From: Undaria pinnatifida
Taxonomy: Eukaryota > Sar > Phaeophyceae > Laminariales > Alariaceae
NCBI GenBank assembly: GCA_012845835.1
Contig: JABAKD010000015.1
Coordinates: forward strand, 616,001-680,000
Reading direction: 5' to 3'
Length of the DNA: 64,000 nucleotides
This document shows positions 22,989 through 35,259 of this stretch, piece after piece. Made by a program: the position numbers and the translations under genes. How positions within the stretch are numbered: position 1 is the stretch's first letter; each line of letters begins with the position of its first letter. The notes beneath the pieces are model-generated. The model was not told the DNA's origin, ran no database searches, and saw only the letters and a list, made by a program, of their open reading frames with translations.

Positions 22989-24427
22989 ATGGACAACCGC
23001 CGCAATCCTCGCCAAGCTCGCGACGGCGAGAGCCGGAGCCGACGCCGCAGCGATGAAAGGGAGCGTCTCTACGGCCACCACGACCGCGACAACACCGACC
23101 GCCATTAACGTCGCAGAAGCCGTATCCGCAGCCGTAGCAGCAGCCGGGGCCACCGTCACAGAAGCTCCACGCGGGGACGTGAGCGCCACCGGCGTCGCGA
23201 GGATCTGTCGCCGCAAAACGAGTCAACGGGACGGAGGCAGTCGCCTTCACCCCTGCCACCGCCGCCAAGGAAGGAGCAGCAGCAGCAACAACAGCAGCCG
23301 CAGCAGACGCAGCAGCCGCAGGGGCAACACGGGTTGCCGCAGCAACAGCAGCCACAGCAGCACCGGCAACAACAACCGCAGCAGCAGCCGCAGCCGCAGC
23401 ATGGGCAACCGCAGCAACAGCAACAACAGCAACAATACAAGCAACAGCAGCAGTAGCCGCAGCAGCACCATGGACAGCCGCAACAGCAGCAGCTACCTCA
23501 CGGGAAACTGTACCAACAGCAGCAGCAGCAGCAAGAACAGCAACTGCATCAACAACCGCAGCCGCAACAACAGCTTCCGCCAAAGCTCCCGTTGGAGGTG
23601 TAACTGCAGCAACAGCAGCAGCATCGGCAACAGTTGCAACAGTATGGACAATACCAACAGCAATACCAGCAGTACCAGCAGCGCGGGCAGCAGTACCAAC
23701 AATACCAACTGCAGTAACAGCAACGGCATCAACCCAGATGCCCACAAACAACAGACAGGGCAGCAGCGGGCGGGAGGAGTAACATGGGGGGGGGCACGGT
23801 AACACGACAGCACCGTACATACAAAGGTCACACCTACATCTCGCCAACACACGGTACGACGCCACGCAGAACACCGGGTGCATCATGCGACCAGCACCGC
23901 GTATCTGGCAACAGGGAACCGACACGGCGCCGCTGACCTTCAACGCAGCACCGATGACGCAGACAAGAACAAAGCACATTCCTGGTGCAATAGGCCACAA
24001 GGAGGCGCAGCGAGTTGTCACAAATATCGTGACAGACATGGGGTGCTCTAAGAGCCAGGACGCCTTCGTAGGGCTACCAGCGGACCCTCACGATCAACTC
24101 TCGTGGAAAAGTGACCAGGTCCGGTTCACTGACAAGCTAAGGCGGATCATATCGCAAGACCAAGGGGTGGCGTGGACCATGCCAGTGGATATTCTGGCGA
24201 TAAACAACACCAACCCGGCGCGGCCTCGAGCCGACACTCTCACCCCGATGAGAGTGGAATGCTGCAACAAGCTAATTGCCGACACTGTGGCGACGCAAGA
24301 CATGTTCCGCCGACGCACTGTCGTAGAGGTGCCAATCGTGGAAGGAGGGTTTTGTCATATGCCATTTAAGGAGGTAGCGACGACGGAGTGGTGCAGGATG
24401 CTTGTGGCCGAGGTGTCCCAGTCGTGA
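22989..24427 (+). pseudogene. Gag-like, Arg/Ser- then Gln-rich (broken)
   Basis: From the ATG at 22989 one frame reads MDNRRNPRQARDGESRSRRR, then further R/S-rich sequence and, from about 23271 to 23730, a long glutamine-rich tract. It has in-frame stops at 23106, 23454, 23601 and 23715. The last three fall inside or beside Q codons (for example CAG to TAG). A frameshift leads into the 23885-24427 frame (MRPAPRIWQQGTDTAPLTFN). By position this is Gag. The R/S-rich start could bind nucleic acid, but that is inference. The long antisense Ala-rich frame over the CAG tract (22822-24039) is a shadow. Confidence 0.6.
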
Positions 24428-24469
24428 CAAGCCAGAAAAGAGCTGGGGCCGCCCTCAACAGCATCACGC

Positions 24470-25248
24470 TTCAAAAAGGGGAGTCGTGGATGGTGGCAGC
24501 CCGACGATTGGTGTTGCACATGCGCGCAGTAACAGCGGACGAGACGAAGCCACACGCGCCAGAGTAACAGTACTTTTGGATGTACGTAACCGTCAAGAAC
24601 GTCGGGCAGCGATGCGAGCGTGTAATTAGCCTCTTGTTCACAAGCGCATCGAACCGAAGCAGGCCGGAATCTCTCCTGGTCCACATTGACATGGAGATCA
24701 AGGAGCTGCTTACGCCCATGCACGTAGAAGCCGGTAAACAATTTTCGGAGTACATGATTTACCGCGGGAAAACAGCCCACGGCATCTTCTACCGCCTCGT
24801 CAAGGGCCTCCTCACCAGGTGCAACCGATACCCGATCGCCATAGCACCGGGACATAAATGAGACAGCTTTGCTGCACTCTCACAGAGCCAAAGGCTACCG
24901 CTGGGCCGGAAGACGCAGAAGGGGCCCCCAGCAAAGGAGGATCAGAACGTGGGCAAGCCGCCGGCCAGGGAACCGACCCGGGGGTGGAGGGAAAACTTGG
25001 AGGCCATGCGGAACAGCGCGTGCGCGGCGTTGGAAGCAGTGGACTACATGGATAACTTCGACGAGGGGAAAGAGGAGGAGGAAGAAGAATACACGCCGAG
25101 AGGTCGCCCACCTTTCGGGGCGCATGATACCCCTTTCGTGAGCCGCCGGGGCGGCCGGAACGAACGCTGGAATAAGAGGAGGCGAGAAGAAGTCAACGCC
25201 TTCAACGAAGACGAACAGCTGCCCGAGAAATATGTCGACGCAGAGTAA
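24470..25248 (+). pseudogene. Gag/nucleocapsid-like region (broken)
   Basis: Plus-strand frames continue with VTVKNVGQRCERVISLLFTS ... SEYMIYRGKTAHGIFYRLVK (24580-24861) and then ALEAVDYMDNFDEGKEEEEE (24949-25248), ending at TAA. No intact CCHC zinc knuckle is visible. The position between the Q-rich Gag and the protease suggests the Gag C-terminal half. Assignment rests on context. Confidence 0.45.
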
Positions 25249-25479
25249 TCATGAACGCCCTTCGCCGCAGGAAGGTCTGCTTATTTTCACGCTCGTGGAT
25301 CACCCTGTCCCCATCAGAGCACTGACTCGGCCCGTAGGGGGGGTCGTTTGTCTCATGAAGAATCGGTGGCACCCTACGGCCACTATCCTCGCAGGAACAC
25401 CCCGGGGCAAGGCCACGCGTCGGAAGCAGAGTCCAGAATGCTCACAGCGCTCGAAATGCTAAGCGCGTACACGACGGCA

Positions 25480-26790
25480 GGCGATGAGAACGGCACGGAA
25501 TCTTCCCATTCCTAAAGAAACGCCCTGGAGAACCCTTCCCCGGGGAACAACGGCCAAAACGAGCAGCGCAAATCAAGAGCAGGGGAAAGAAGGGAGAAAA
25601 TGGAACCACCACACCATTCGAAACAAGCCGGTACAGGAAGATACCGGAACAGGGGGCGCGGAGGCCACTTCCATTACCGAGGACGGAGGAGGGGGTGCAT
25701 TGGAAACCACGGACACCAACACCCCATCCAACATGGCAGCCGTAGGCGGGGGGGCCAAGCAAGTGTGGGTTCACGCCTTTTGTGTGGCATCAAACCAGGA
25801 CCAGCTGCCGCATTCCGGTGGAAGTGTTAGTCGACATAGGGGCGCGGGGCGGCAATTAGGCTCAGCGGCGTTCGTTCGTTCGGCAGACAACAGTGGAGGG
25901 GGGGGGCGGTCAACGTTAAGTCCGCGCGGACAAGGGTGGCTTCAAGCAGCCAACCCCACCAACAGCGCAACTCCCCCCATGACAATCTCAGGGTTGTGCG
26001 AGCTCCCGCTGGTCTTCAACCCCGAGGACAGGGTGAGAAACGTGCCGGTAAGAGTAGTCGAGGACCTCCCATATGAGTTGATCATAAGGGCGGTGTTCAT
26101 AAGGAAAAACGGAGCGTCCTCAACTTCGCAACAGAAGGAGGCTTCAAACCGGCACCGGAGTCGCCATGGGTGCCATTCCTTTCGTCATCGGGGGCTCCTT
26201 CGTCAAAAGGGGTCCAGAGAGAAGTGGGCTGGCAGGCAAAAACCAGACCGGACAGCCCAAGGACCGAAACCACAGCAATCACGAGCATGTCAACGTCGGA
26301 GAAATTCTGCGCCGTCAGGCCACCCGGAGGGGAATAGAAGCCCGAGGAAATCGCCGAGCCGCCCACAGAACCCAGCGTGGGCTCGGTGGCATGGGAGGAC
26401 GACGGAACCTTGCAGTGGGAGTTACGACCGGCCCGATCGGTGTTGGTGCCGGGCTTCGTAAGCGTACAGGTAGACGCCTACGCAAAAGAATTCCAACCGC
26501 AAGACCGGCAGTTGGTGGTGGTGGAAACAGGGGCAGAACTGGGGGTGATTCGAGGAACACAGTGGTGGTACCCAGGAATGCCGCTGCAATGCAAGGTGGT
26601 TAACCGGTTTAAAGCGTCGCGGACCCTCAAGCGAGGCGGAGTGGTGGCCCGAATCTACGCGGTTAACACAAACGACAGGGAACGCCTGAAGATTATGTGG
26701 AACCATACCCTATCGACGGAGCCAGACGCCGCAGCGACGGAGCCAGACGCGACAGGACCAGAAGACGACGCGGGACAAGCGGGATAGGCA
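25480..26790 (+). pseudogene. Retropepsin region and linker (broken)
   Basis: At about 25809-25850 one frame reads RIPVEVLVDIGARGGN. This has the layout of a retropepsin active site, but the D-T/S-G triad is D-I-G (codons 25833-25841), so the protease would be inactive. Further downstream the frame at 26377-26787 reads WELRPARSVLVPGFVSVQVD ... VVNRFKASRTLKRGGVVARI and ends EPDDAGQAG-like before the RT, a layout seen in the protease-RT linker of Ty3-type elements. Several frameshifts separate these pieces. Confidence 0.6.
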
Positions 26791-26820
26791 AACTCGGCCG
26801 CACCGCGGGAAGGGAGGAGG

Positions 26821-27680
26821 GTGGACACCAACGAAGTTGACCTATCACAAGCCAACATAGCCCAGATGAGCACCACCATGAAGAACGCCCCTACGCAACT
26901 GCTAGAAAAGTACCGCCTCGTATTGCCAGCGAACCCGACGATTATCCCGGCGTGCAACCGCGCTAAGCTACAACTGCTTTTGGTACGCAACAACTTTACA
27001 CCACATGCGGCGAAGCAGGGGAGGTATTCGCCTGAGGCGACCTCCGTGATACAGAGTGAGATATCAAAACTAACAGCAACAGGGGCCATTTGCCGGTCAC
27101 ACTCAGCATGGGCAGCCTGCGTCCTTGTCATGAAAAAGGATGGAACAGCGAGGGGCTGCCAAGGCTACAGGAGGCTAAGCACGCTGCTGGAATCGGACAG
27201 CGGAGGGCTGGGCGACATAGCAAGCATATTTGACGGCATGAGGGGCGCCACATGCTTCGCGTCCATCGACCTAGCCGCAGGATTCACGCAGCTGGAGATC
27301 CATTGTCGTTTTTTGCACGCGAAAAACACATAGACACACATAGCCGAGGAAGACAAACACAAGACCTCCGCGACGCACACGGGGAGCTGTGGGAGTTCAA
27401 TCGGTGCGGTTTCCGGCTGAAAACTATCCCTTCGGCCTTTTCAGCATACGTCGGCGAGGTAGTCGGCCTGTTTAAAGAAAAGGCGTCCAGAATTGTCTAG
27501 AAGACATCATCATCCACACCAAAAGCATCAAAGGACATGTAGAGCTGCTGGAACAGGTACTGGCGCGGCTTCACCAGTCCGGGCTGTCGGTAAACTTGCC
27601 CAAGCCCATATGGTGCACGCCGCAGCAGCAATTCGTTGGCATGGTAGTCGTCCAAGAAGGCAAGGAAGCTCCTAGTGCCG
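26821..27680 (+). pseudogene. Ty3-type reverse transcriptase (broken, altered YxDD)
   Basis: Reverse transcriptase copies element RNA to DNA. The first frame (26821-27333) carries fingers/palm motifs: ISKLTATGAICRSHSAWAAC, VLVMKKDGTARGCQGYRRLS and FASIDLAAGFTQLEI, with the first catalytic Asp in SIDLAAGF. A ~40-bp insertion at about 27301-27341 then breaks the frame. Homology resumes with DAHGELWEFNRCGF...IPSAFSAYVGEVV. The catalytic loop, expected as Y/W-L-D-D, reads C-L-E-D at 27494-27505, followed by IIIHTKSIKGHVELLEQVL. A further frame change precedes it. Confidence 0.85.
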
Positions 27681-27689
27681 TGGGGCTAG

Positions 27690-28140
27690 GAACAGGACAA
27701 GGTCCTAGCGGCGCTAGTCAGGGTCCTCACGTCACCGCCGATCCTAGCATGATCGGACTGGGGGTCACCCTTCCAGCTACACACTGATGCCAGCGAGCTC
27801 GGGGCCGGCGCCACACTCACGCAGAACATCAGGGGGACCGAGCGGGTCATGGAATACTCGAGCCACTGCTGGTCGAGGGGAGGCGCGAAACCATCAGCGA
27901 CGGAAAGAGAGGTCATGGCGGCGTTGTGGGCTATCAAGCAGTACAGGCCGTACTTGTGGAGAAAGAGGTTTGTTCTAATCACAGATTGCTCCACAATCAC
28001 GTGGCAATTCACGAGCCAGACTCTCTCCGCAAAGATTCACCGATGGGCGCTCAGGTTAATGGAATACGACATGGACTTACTGTGGAGGCCGGGCGTGAAC
28101 AACCAGCTGCCCGACGCTCTATCCAGGCTGCCAATCGGAG
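27690..28140 (+). pseudogene. Ty3-type RNase H domain (frame open)
   Basis: In one frame: LHTDASELGAGATLTQNIRG, EYSSHCWSRG, SATEREVMAALWAIKQYRPY, FVLITDCSTITWQF, then MEYDMDLLWRPGVNNQLPDA followed by LSRL. The DAS, ERE and TDC acidic positions and the terminal N-x-x-x-D-A-L-S-R motif match gypsy-type RNase H, which degrades the RNA strand of the hybrid. It is the best-preserved domain of this element. Confidence 0.88.
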
Positions 28141-28144
28141 ATGC

Positions 28145-28955
28145 ACCAGGGGCGGACGTCGATGACTCTTTCCCGGATGAATCCTCAACCCGGACCACCT
28201 ACAGAGGGCCCCAGGGGTCGGTACGTGATGGGGTGCTGCTCAGTGAGCTAGGGGCGGACGAGGCAGACACGCCAGCGGGGAAGAATTCGTTGGTAGTAGC
28301 CAGTGTAATAATCACACCGGGTGGAGATACCACCGGCAACAACGTCTCAGCTGGAACCATTGACGCCGAGGAAGCCTGCCCCACCGTGCAATCGGTAGAG
28401 GAGCTGGAAATAGTGGCGAATGGGGTTGTGGCGGCGGCAGATGAAGCCCCATCAGAACACACAGGTCCGTATATGCGTTTTTCGGAGGGGACCACGCAAA
28501 CCAACAGGTGACGCCGGCCATCGCCAGATCGGAAACGGGGGCGTTAGGTTTCGGAAAATCGGTACAGCCCGGCCGGGCGGTCACGTCACTACCAAATGGA
28601 CCCGGCCCGCAGGAGCTACCACAGCTGCCAGCACCCAGGCAGAATCGGGCACCAACGCTGACGCCATCCAGGCCGACCCCCCAGCCGAAGAGGCAAACAA
28701 CAAGCGCGGAACACCCAGGGCTGCTTCACCTCATGATAAGCCGAGTCGCGGACGTGCTCCGCGACCCGCCGAGACTGGTACGGCTAGAGAAGGACGATGC
28801 CCGACTAGGCCCCATCGGGGGCAGATTGAGGAGGGAAAGCGACCGGCAGACACCAGAAGGAACGGCCGACTACGTGGTCGAAGACAACGATCTACTGTGG
28901 AGCGCCCCTCCAAAAAAGGAACCAAAGCTAGCCATCCCGAGAGCACTCGTACCGG
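28145..28955 (+). pseudogene. Linker between RNase H and integrase
   Basis: Acidic, low-complexity continuation of the polyprotein (GAPGADVDDSFPDESSTRTT ...), then frames rich in Pro, Arg and Thr. No domain recognised. The frame changes at least once near 28500. Confidence 0.5.
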
Positions 28956-30000
28956 GGGTGCTGGCGCTCGACAACGGTACTTACGGGCACCCGGGTGCCG
29001 CGCGAATCCTGTTACTCGTCGGAGACACGTGCTGGTGGCCGACGATAGCACAGGACACCAGGGACTACGTCCTATGCGGGTGCAGACGGAAAAAGCGAGC
29101 CTGGAGTCAACGAGTGGCGATGATGCCCACCCGGCTGTTGTGGCCGTGGAAAGTGCTCGAGATGGACCTCGATGACATGAAGCACGTTTCCAGCGCCGGG
29201 AACAGGTACCTATTGGTGATAGTGGATAGAGCCAGCAGGTCCCTGTTCGCATACCCGTTAGAGTCCAAGGACTCCGTCGCCGTAGCCCGAAAGCTTCTGA
29301 AGCTGCTGCTTACCTTCGGGGTGCCGATTTCAATCAGGAGCGACGCAGGGGAGGAATTCACGGCCAAAGTGGTCGCACACTTGTGCAAGTGGATGAAAGT
29401 GTCACTCAACCGCGGGCCCTCCGACCATCCACGCAGTCAGGGTGCCGTCGAGAGGATGGGGGGTGGTTCCACGAGGTAATGGCAGAATTCTGCAAGGGAT
29501 GGCCCGGGCGGTGGAATGAGTACGTAGGAGCGGCCTGCTGGATCCAGCGAACAACGCCGGACCCGCGCCTTCCGTCGGGCGGAACGCCGTTTCGGATCCT
29601 GTTCGGCCGTGACGCGCGCTCCAACCTAGACGCCCTCACCCCTGCGTTGGACGGAAAGGCCTTTCGCACGGGGCTCGACAATTTTGTGGCAGAGAATCAG
29701 CAAAGCTTCTTAGAGCTGCGGGGCATACTCAAGAGGCGACAGGAGGAGAAGAACCACAGAAGAGCGCAGCACAATGCGGCGATCAAGCGGAAGTCCGCAG
29801 GCAAACATGTACCCATTGGGGACAAGGTACTCATGAAGGAGGCGGATAGCAAACCAGCGAGGGAGGGCATTCACGCGAAGTTAGCCCACGAGCATTGGAC
29901 CGGCCCGGGGCAGGTGACGGCCATCGAACAGCCGGGTGTAAGCTACCAGCCGACATTGAAGGGCCGTTGGATCAGAGGGAGGGTGGTGTAAGCAGCCAAC
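28956..30000 (+). pseudogene. Ty3-type integrase (frameshifted)
   Basis: The zinc-binding part reads NGTYGHPGAARILLLV ... WWPTIAQDTRDYVLCGCRRK. The catalytic Asp lies in LEMDLDDMKH, the second in ISIRSDAGEEF, and the Glu in GAVERMG, again with 35 residues between the last two. Just after the Glu a run of G (about 29457-29463) shifts the frame to 29383-29991, which continues FHEVMAEFCKGWPGRWNEYV ... FRILFGRDARSNLDALTPAL and ends GVSYQPTLKGRWIRGRVV before a TAA. Confidence 0.87.
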
Positions 30001-30788
30001 ACCAAGACGTTCCATGAACGACCGGAGGGCCTGCGCCATGCTTTCGAAGATGAATCCACCCATCTAGTTTGGGGCACTGACTTGGGGTCAGCCGGAACCT
30101 CGACAGTGGCGGTGCCGCTGTACACCCTAACCGACCGGCAGGCATGGAGCGGTCCACAGGGTGCGTGGGAGTGGCGATGCAAAGGCCGGTATCAAAGCGG
30201 CACAGCCTCGAACTGGCTGTCGGAGGAAGAGGCTTGGGCAGCTTCACCCCGTTACAACTCGACGTCTTTCACGCCCTGAGGGAAAGGTACAAGAAACGGG
30301 ATTGCCGGCCTAGGCCAGAATCGGCGCCGTCGAAAAGGGAGCGAGACACAGAGTCACGCACGAAGGCTTTACGCAACTTCGCGGTGCGCACCCAGTTGGG
30401 GCGGCCCTTCGAAGGAGTTGATGGAGTCAAACGTATGTCCTGGCACGGGTGGACGACTTCCAAGTATTGTATTGGCGGGGAAGACAACCCGACGGAGACT
30501 AAAAGGAACTTAGCCGCCGCGAGTTGGCCGGAGGGATCCTACGCTGCCGAGATATCCAAGCAAAGGAGGAGGAGCATCACAAACGGCGAACGCCGAGCGG
30601 CGCGAAATGACCGCAGGCGACGCCCGACATCGGTAGGGCGCCTACGCGAGCTAAGCGTCGCGTGGGACGAGGAAGGGACCACGCCAAGCAGGCGGCGGCG
30701 GAGAGAGGAAGACGTTCACGCTGTAACCGGGCCATAACCGGGACGCCCGCTTTGTGCCGACGATAGTGATGCGTCGGGCGGGGGGGGG
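30001..30788 (+). pseudogene. C-terminal chromo-like region and 3' end of the second Ty3-type element
   Basis: Frames read through several stops. One segment gives VDDFQVLYWRGRQPDGD (about 30447-30500), a chromo-domain-like pattern common at the C terminus of Ty3-type polyproteins. The region ends with a GCGGGGGGGGG polypurine tract (about 30778-30788) directly before the TG of the right LTR. Confidence 0.65.
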
Positions 30789-31299
30789 TGTTGCAGCGCT
30801 ACGAGCGCAAGGGCGCGCGAGGCGCCCGGGTTATTCTGAGATACGTGATAGCTGACCGGACCAGTATCACGAGGAGGGTGCATCGTGCAAAGTGGAGATT
30901 TACCCGTCGGATAGGTTCTCCACGGCCGATGTAGGAAAAGGAAGGATGTCTCCGGCGGAGGAATTCTTCCTGGGAAACGTGGGAAACCCCTCTCGAGATT
31001 CCCCACCGACTCACCTCGAGACTAGCCTTGACCTATACCAAGAGAGACCAAAGTTAAACGCCAACTATCCAAACCACCTCGTGTGCCCCATCCTCAAGCC
31101 ATCACACCCGTGCGTCGCTCTAACCCACCTGCAGCCTACCTGTCTATTAATCGCGTACACCTGTGCTGGCGACTTTAACCCTTGTCTTTCGCGGTCATCG
31201 AGCTATCTGGTGGCTGCCAAGGGGGCTTCACCTAACTACACAGGGCAAAGGCGAGACGGGCCTGGATAGCTGCCACAGGGGCATCACGCTGCTGTAACA
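30789..31299 (+). repeat. 3' LTR of the second Ty3-type element
   Basis: Direct repeat of 18304-18817. It starts TGTTGCAGCG immediately after the polypurine tract and ends GCTGTAACA. Confidence 0.83.
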
Positions 31300-31324
31300 G
31301 CTGTAACGACGAGGGGAAGAGAAA

Positions 31325-31540
31325 AACGAAGGATGGGTTGGATGGAAGGCGCACGCTGTTACCGTTCCGTGGCCGGAACGCCTGTTTTGCACCGACGATG
31401 GGTGTGCTTTGGGAATAGGGGATGTTGCAGCAACCTGCGCCAGGATGTAATACGTTGATGCGTGGTGAATGACCGGGCCAGTACCATGAGAGAGGGGCCG
31501 TTGTGTAGGTAGATCGGCTGCCGGAAGGCTCATTGTCGCG
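31325..31540 (+). repeat. Old LTR-end fragment, partner of 17945-18185
   Basis: GGAAGGCGCACGCTGTTACC through AATAGGGGATGTTGCAGCAA and CCTGCGCCAG to ATGACCGGGCCAGTACCATG resembles both 17945-18185 and, more distantly, the start of the LTR at 30789. Confidence 0.55.
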
Positions 31541-32500
31541 ACCAAAGACGCGTGCTACGATAGGGGTAACACGTTGTTGCTCAAATATTTTTGGAGTGAT
31601 GGGGCTCTTCAAACCCAAATCGTCGGAAAACCATTCTTGTTTCGCAATATTACTCGTTTCTATACCTTGGCCATGGCATTCTTCATCGGGTGGCACTATG
31701 ATTTTCGCAAAAAAGAAGTTTTGGGTTAGCAACAGAAGTCCTTAAGTGAGGAGCGTCAGAAATAAATATGTGCACCTCCACCGTAGCATGCGTCCACATA
31801 CGTCAACATACCTCAACATATGTCAACAGACGTCCACATACGTCCACATACGTCAACAAACGCCAGCATACGTCAAAAGACGTCAACAGAGGTTGACAGA
31901 CGGCACCGTTGGGCGCCATCAGCCACACATCATTAGGAGCTCCCACACCACAAATAGTAAGTGACGTGAGGCGTGCCACGTAGTAAGAGGGACGGGCGAG
32001 TTTAGGCTATTTGTTTTTCTGGCAGACAAGAAGGAACTACCCAATATCGTTGGAACTCACTTTTTTTCAACAATACTATTCGTCGCATACCTACCTAGGC
32101 CGTGGGAGTGTTCATCGGGTTACACTTTTTTTTCTCGAAGAGTCATCCCACCGTATGGGTTGCAGTTTTCTTGAACAAATCGTTTCTGACCGGTTAAGCT
32201 CCTAAAGTGTGCAACTATCGGTCGATATGATAAGGTTACGAGCATACTAGTCTTAGGACTAGCGCATAGAAATGCTGTTCGGGTTGCGCGAAGGAGTGTC
32301 TTCGAGAAGTCATGTTTCGGGTGATGTTGATGAGACATTGAACTCATCGCGTTAGGAGCGCAGAAGCTCCTGCTACACCACTAGCACGGGATGACTCTAG
32401 AGCAAGTCTGGGTTACTGCCTATAAAGCTCCTGAAGTCAGGAGCCTCAGAATAAAAAAATGTGCACCCCTACGCTAGCATGGGTCACGTCTAAAAGGTCG
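31541..32500. repeat. Non-coding region with a diverged duplicated block
   Basis: The block CAATATTACTCG ... TTCATCGGGTGGCAC (about 31645-31700) is repeated with divergence at about 32075-32130 (CAATACTATTCG ... TTCATCGGGTTACAC). Each copy is followed downstream by the hairpin motif (GTGAGGAGCGTCAGAA near 31748; CTCCTGAAGTCAGGAGCCTC near 32428) and ATGTGCACC. Confidence 0.6.
31793..31905. repeat. ~11-bp minisatellite (CGTCCACATA / CGTCAACATA)
   Basis: About ten imperfect units of ACGTCMACAKA. Confidence 0.85.
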
Positions 32501-35259
32501 ACCGTCACAAACCTAGACTGCCATCTCCTGACATAGTTGGTCGAACTATCAGAGGTTTAGATATTTTTGATATTGGCTTTCCTCGGCGGGGTAATTCGGA
32601 AGTAGCGATCCTGTTCTATTTGAAGCCCCGAGGCCCTCGTCTCGCTAAAACATGGTGCACACAGGAAGATTTTTCGCAGTTTTAGGGATTTCCGCAAGCA
32701 CAGGAAGGTGTTCCTATCTCGGGAACCTACCCTCGGAATCGCCAATATCACGAAAAGAGCCTTCCAACAGTTACAGAGGGTATTCTGACAGCTTGGCAGC
32801 TTGAGCACAAAGGCTTGCTGGCCCGGCCAGTCGCGGCGAATCGACGCATTATATCCTGGCGTAGGTTACTGCAACAAATGATCAGCAGCGCGCGTAACCA
32901 TTCCGGAAAACTCAGCAAGATACACGCTCTATCGCTAGACGTGCCATCTACGGGTCACTGTACACTGTACTGACCGACCCACCGCACTGCTTATTGCTGC
33001 TTGCTTGTGGTGATCGATTTATACTCGTCAACCCGGCCAAAACTCTCGTATCATACATGAGGGGAAAGAAAGAGTCGGTCGGATGTACGATTTCGCGCAG
33101 TGATGTCGTTTGCCTGTACGGCCGCCATCGATGGCGTAAAGGGACAGCAGACATTACCACTTACTCGACACTTATGACTGGCGCACACTGTGTAAGAGAC
33201 GAAGAGGACTAGCCATAAACATTGGTTGATTGGGTTGCGACGTTCACTCAGGGCTCTCACCGCCAAGTACAGCAGCAGTCCCTTAGCGCCAAGTTGTGTC
33301 ATCTGATCTACGGGCAGCATGGCGATAACCGGCGCGCTATTCTATATATTGCCGCTACTAGTTGTTTCCATCTGTGCCATTTACAACACTATAGCGGTCA
33401 ACCGGCACTACTCAACGGGCGCTATCTACAGGTATCGCTACTACTGAAATACCAACCTCTTCGAAGAGGCCGAAAGGTGGCACCGGTCCTAAGGAGGCAT
33501 TGCGCAAGCCATTCCATTCGGCGCTTTACATAGCAAACACCTTGTCGATTGCACGCATGATCAAAAGCCGCAGCGATTGCACAATTAAGGCACACCCGAT
33601 CACGATACGAAGACCATCGACTGCACACATGTCACAAACCCAATCACGAAAAGAAGCTCGTCGTGAAGGTGGCTAGGTTCGTCGTTCTGATGCCTGATGG
33701 AGCACCAGACAGCCACGTGTTCCGCTCGATTCTTGCTTAAAGTCCTCGAAACAAACCTAGAGATAAACAGACCAAACTATTCTAACCATGGTTTACGAAT
33801 ATATCAGCCGTTTCTCGAAAAAAAAAAAAGTTTAGAAATAGAATGGGCGCGCAGCAGCACAAGTACGATTCGTCCAGCGCCTGCATCGCACGATTCCTTT
33901 CTTGAATTTTTGATATTTAGTTTTTCGCACGCTAGGACACCAAATGTATCACCCCCCCATCAAGCAGTGGCCGATGCTGTAACCTTATTCAATTACGATC
34001 GTCACTTCTTCCGTTCGAAGTCCCAAAGTCGATGTGCTTGCACATTTCTTCAAAAATACTAAAAACGCGACCCCATGCACAGCGAAACCCTCTTGCTCTA
34101 GATGCCACCAGATCGATACGTCGACGGCCAAATCTTACTTACTCCCAGCTACCATTGCGGTACCAGAGAAGCCCCTGTGAACTATTTCACCAACAACGCA
34201 AGTCCAATACTACGCCACCCTCAAACCCTCCTCGAAAAGAAATGTCTCTGGAATCGACACAGCTTCCTTCCCAACCCCATAATACGCTGTATCTCATGCC
34301 ACACGTAACTCGACCCCTGTATAAACAATGCCCACATCGCTTATTTTTTCCCCTGATAAATCGAGTGCTCGACTTCGGTACATTTGGAGTTCCTACATTA
34401 TTCCTGGCATTTTTCAGGCGGGTATTTTCTTCCAGTTACGACGTGTCGTCTCGTCTTGCTTGACAACCGTAGGAAACGGTAGGGAACAAAAAGCCCATAC
34501 TTACCTTGGCATTGATCGCCCTCGTGTTGCATACACCCTAACCTCTGATCAACCATGTACAACAAAAAAAAATACTATAAATACTGTACCGGTAAGTTAT
34601 AAAGCTCTATACAAAAATCATTGGGAAAAAAACCGAAACCTCTCTGTTGCGCACCCAAGTAGCCGGCAACGCCTGTCCGACGGCCATATGGAAACAAATA
34701 TCACACCCCGGTGAACCCCAATTTCCGTTGCAGGAATTTTAGTACAAATGAAAAAACGTCAGGTGCGAAGGGTAACTCCGGAAACGTCGAAAATCGATCG
34801 GGAGCAAGGCGAGCCAAAAATGCCGCTATGGCCGCATCGCACGAAAGACACGGCGCCCGGCAGGTCCCACAAAATCAGTTATCGATCGAGAGCTGTCATG
34901 ATATGTCCCGCAAACGCCGCCTCTCAACAGTCTGCATGTTCAACATCCACTGAAAAGGTGGTGCGGAAAGCACGAGATAAGCGCGAAAGCCAAAGGAGGG
35001 TCACAAACGAGACACCCTGAGGGCCTAGATGGTGACAATTCCAGGAAAAACTGACATAGTGAAGCCGCTCGACCACGTGGGATCTTCTACACCGACCTCT
35101 GAAGCCACTCTCGTTGAGACCCGTCTATCATTTCCTTGTCCCTAACAACCGGTCCCCGTGCCCACAGTCAGCGTGATAAATGCCCAGTCTCGGCATCAAG
35201 TGAACAGTCGCCCACACATGCTCCATCCATCCCTCCGCCACGCCCCCCCCCCCTCTCCG
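32501..35259. other. Non-coding region
   Basis: No gene or recognised repeat. The longest frames (33697-34062, 34032-34463) show no motif and no codon bias that I can judge as coding. Confidence 0.4.

Larger units (their letters stand above)
18304..31299 (+). mobile_element. Second Ty3-type LTR retrotransposon, decayed, with nested insertions
   Basis: LTRs at 18304-18817 and 30789-31299 bound 12 kb of internal sequence on the plus strand. In order these are an untranslated leader invaded by a fold-back element and a TRIM (19993-22612), a Q-rich Gag (22989-25250), a retropepsin trace (25.8 kb), RT (26.8-27.6 kb), RNase H (27.8-28.1 kb), integrase (28.96-30.0 kb) and a C-terminal chromo-like region (30.4-30.6 kb). 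The order protease-RT-RNase H-integrase is that of Ty3/gypsy elements. There are many stops and frameshifts, and the catalytic motifs of protease and RT are altered, so it is inactive. Confidence 0.85.

Noticed and set aside
22822-24039. 405-codon Ala/Val-rich minus-strand frame, the longest in the window
   Set aside because: It is the antisense of the CAG-rich Gag region of the plus-strand Ty3-type element. The triplet bias removes stops on both strands and no domain is present.
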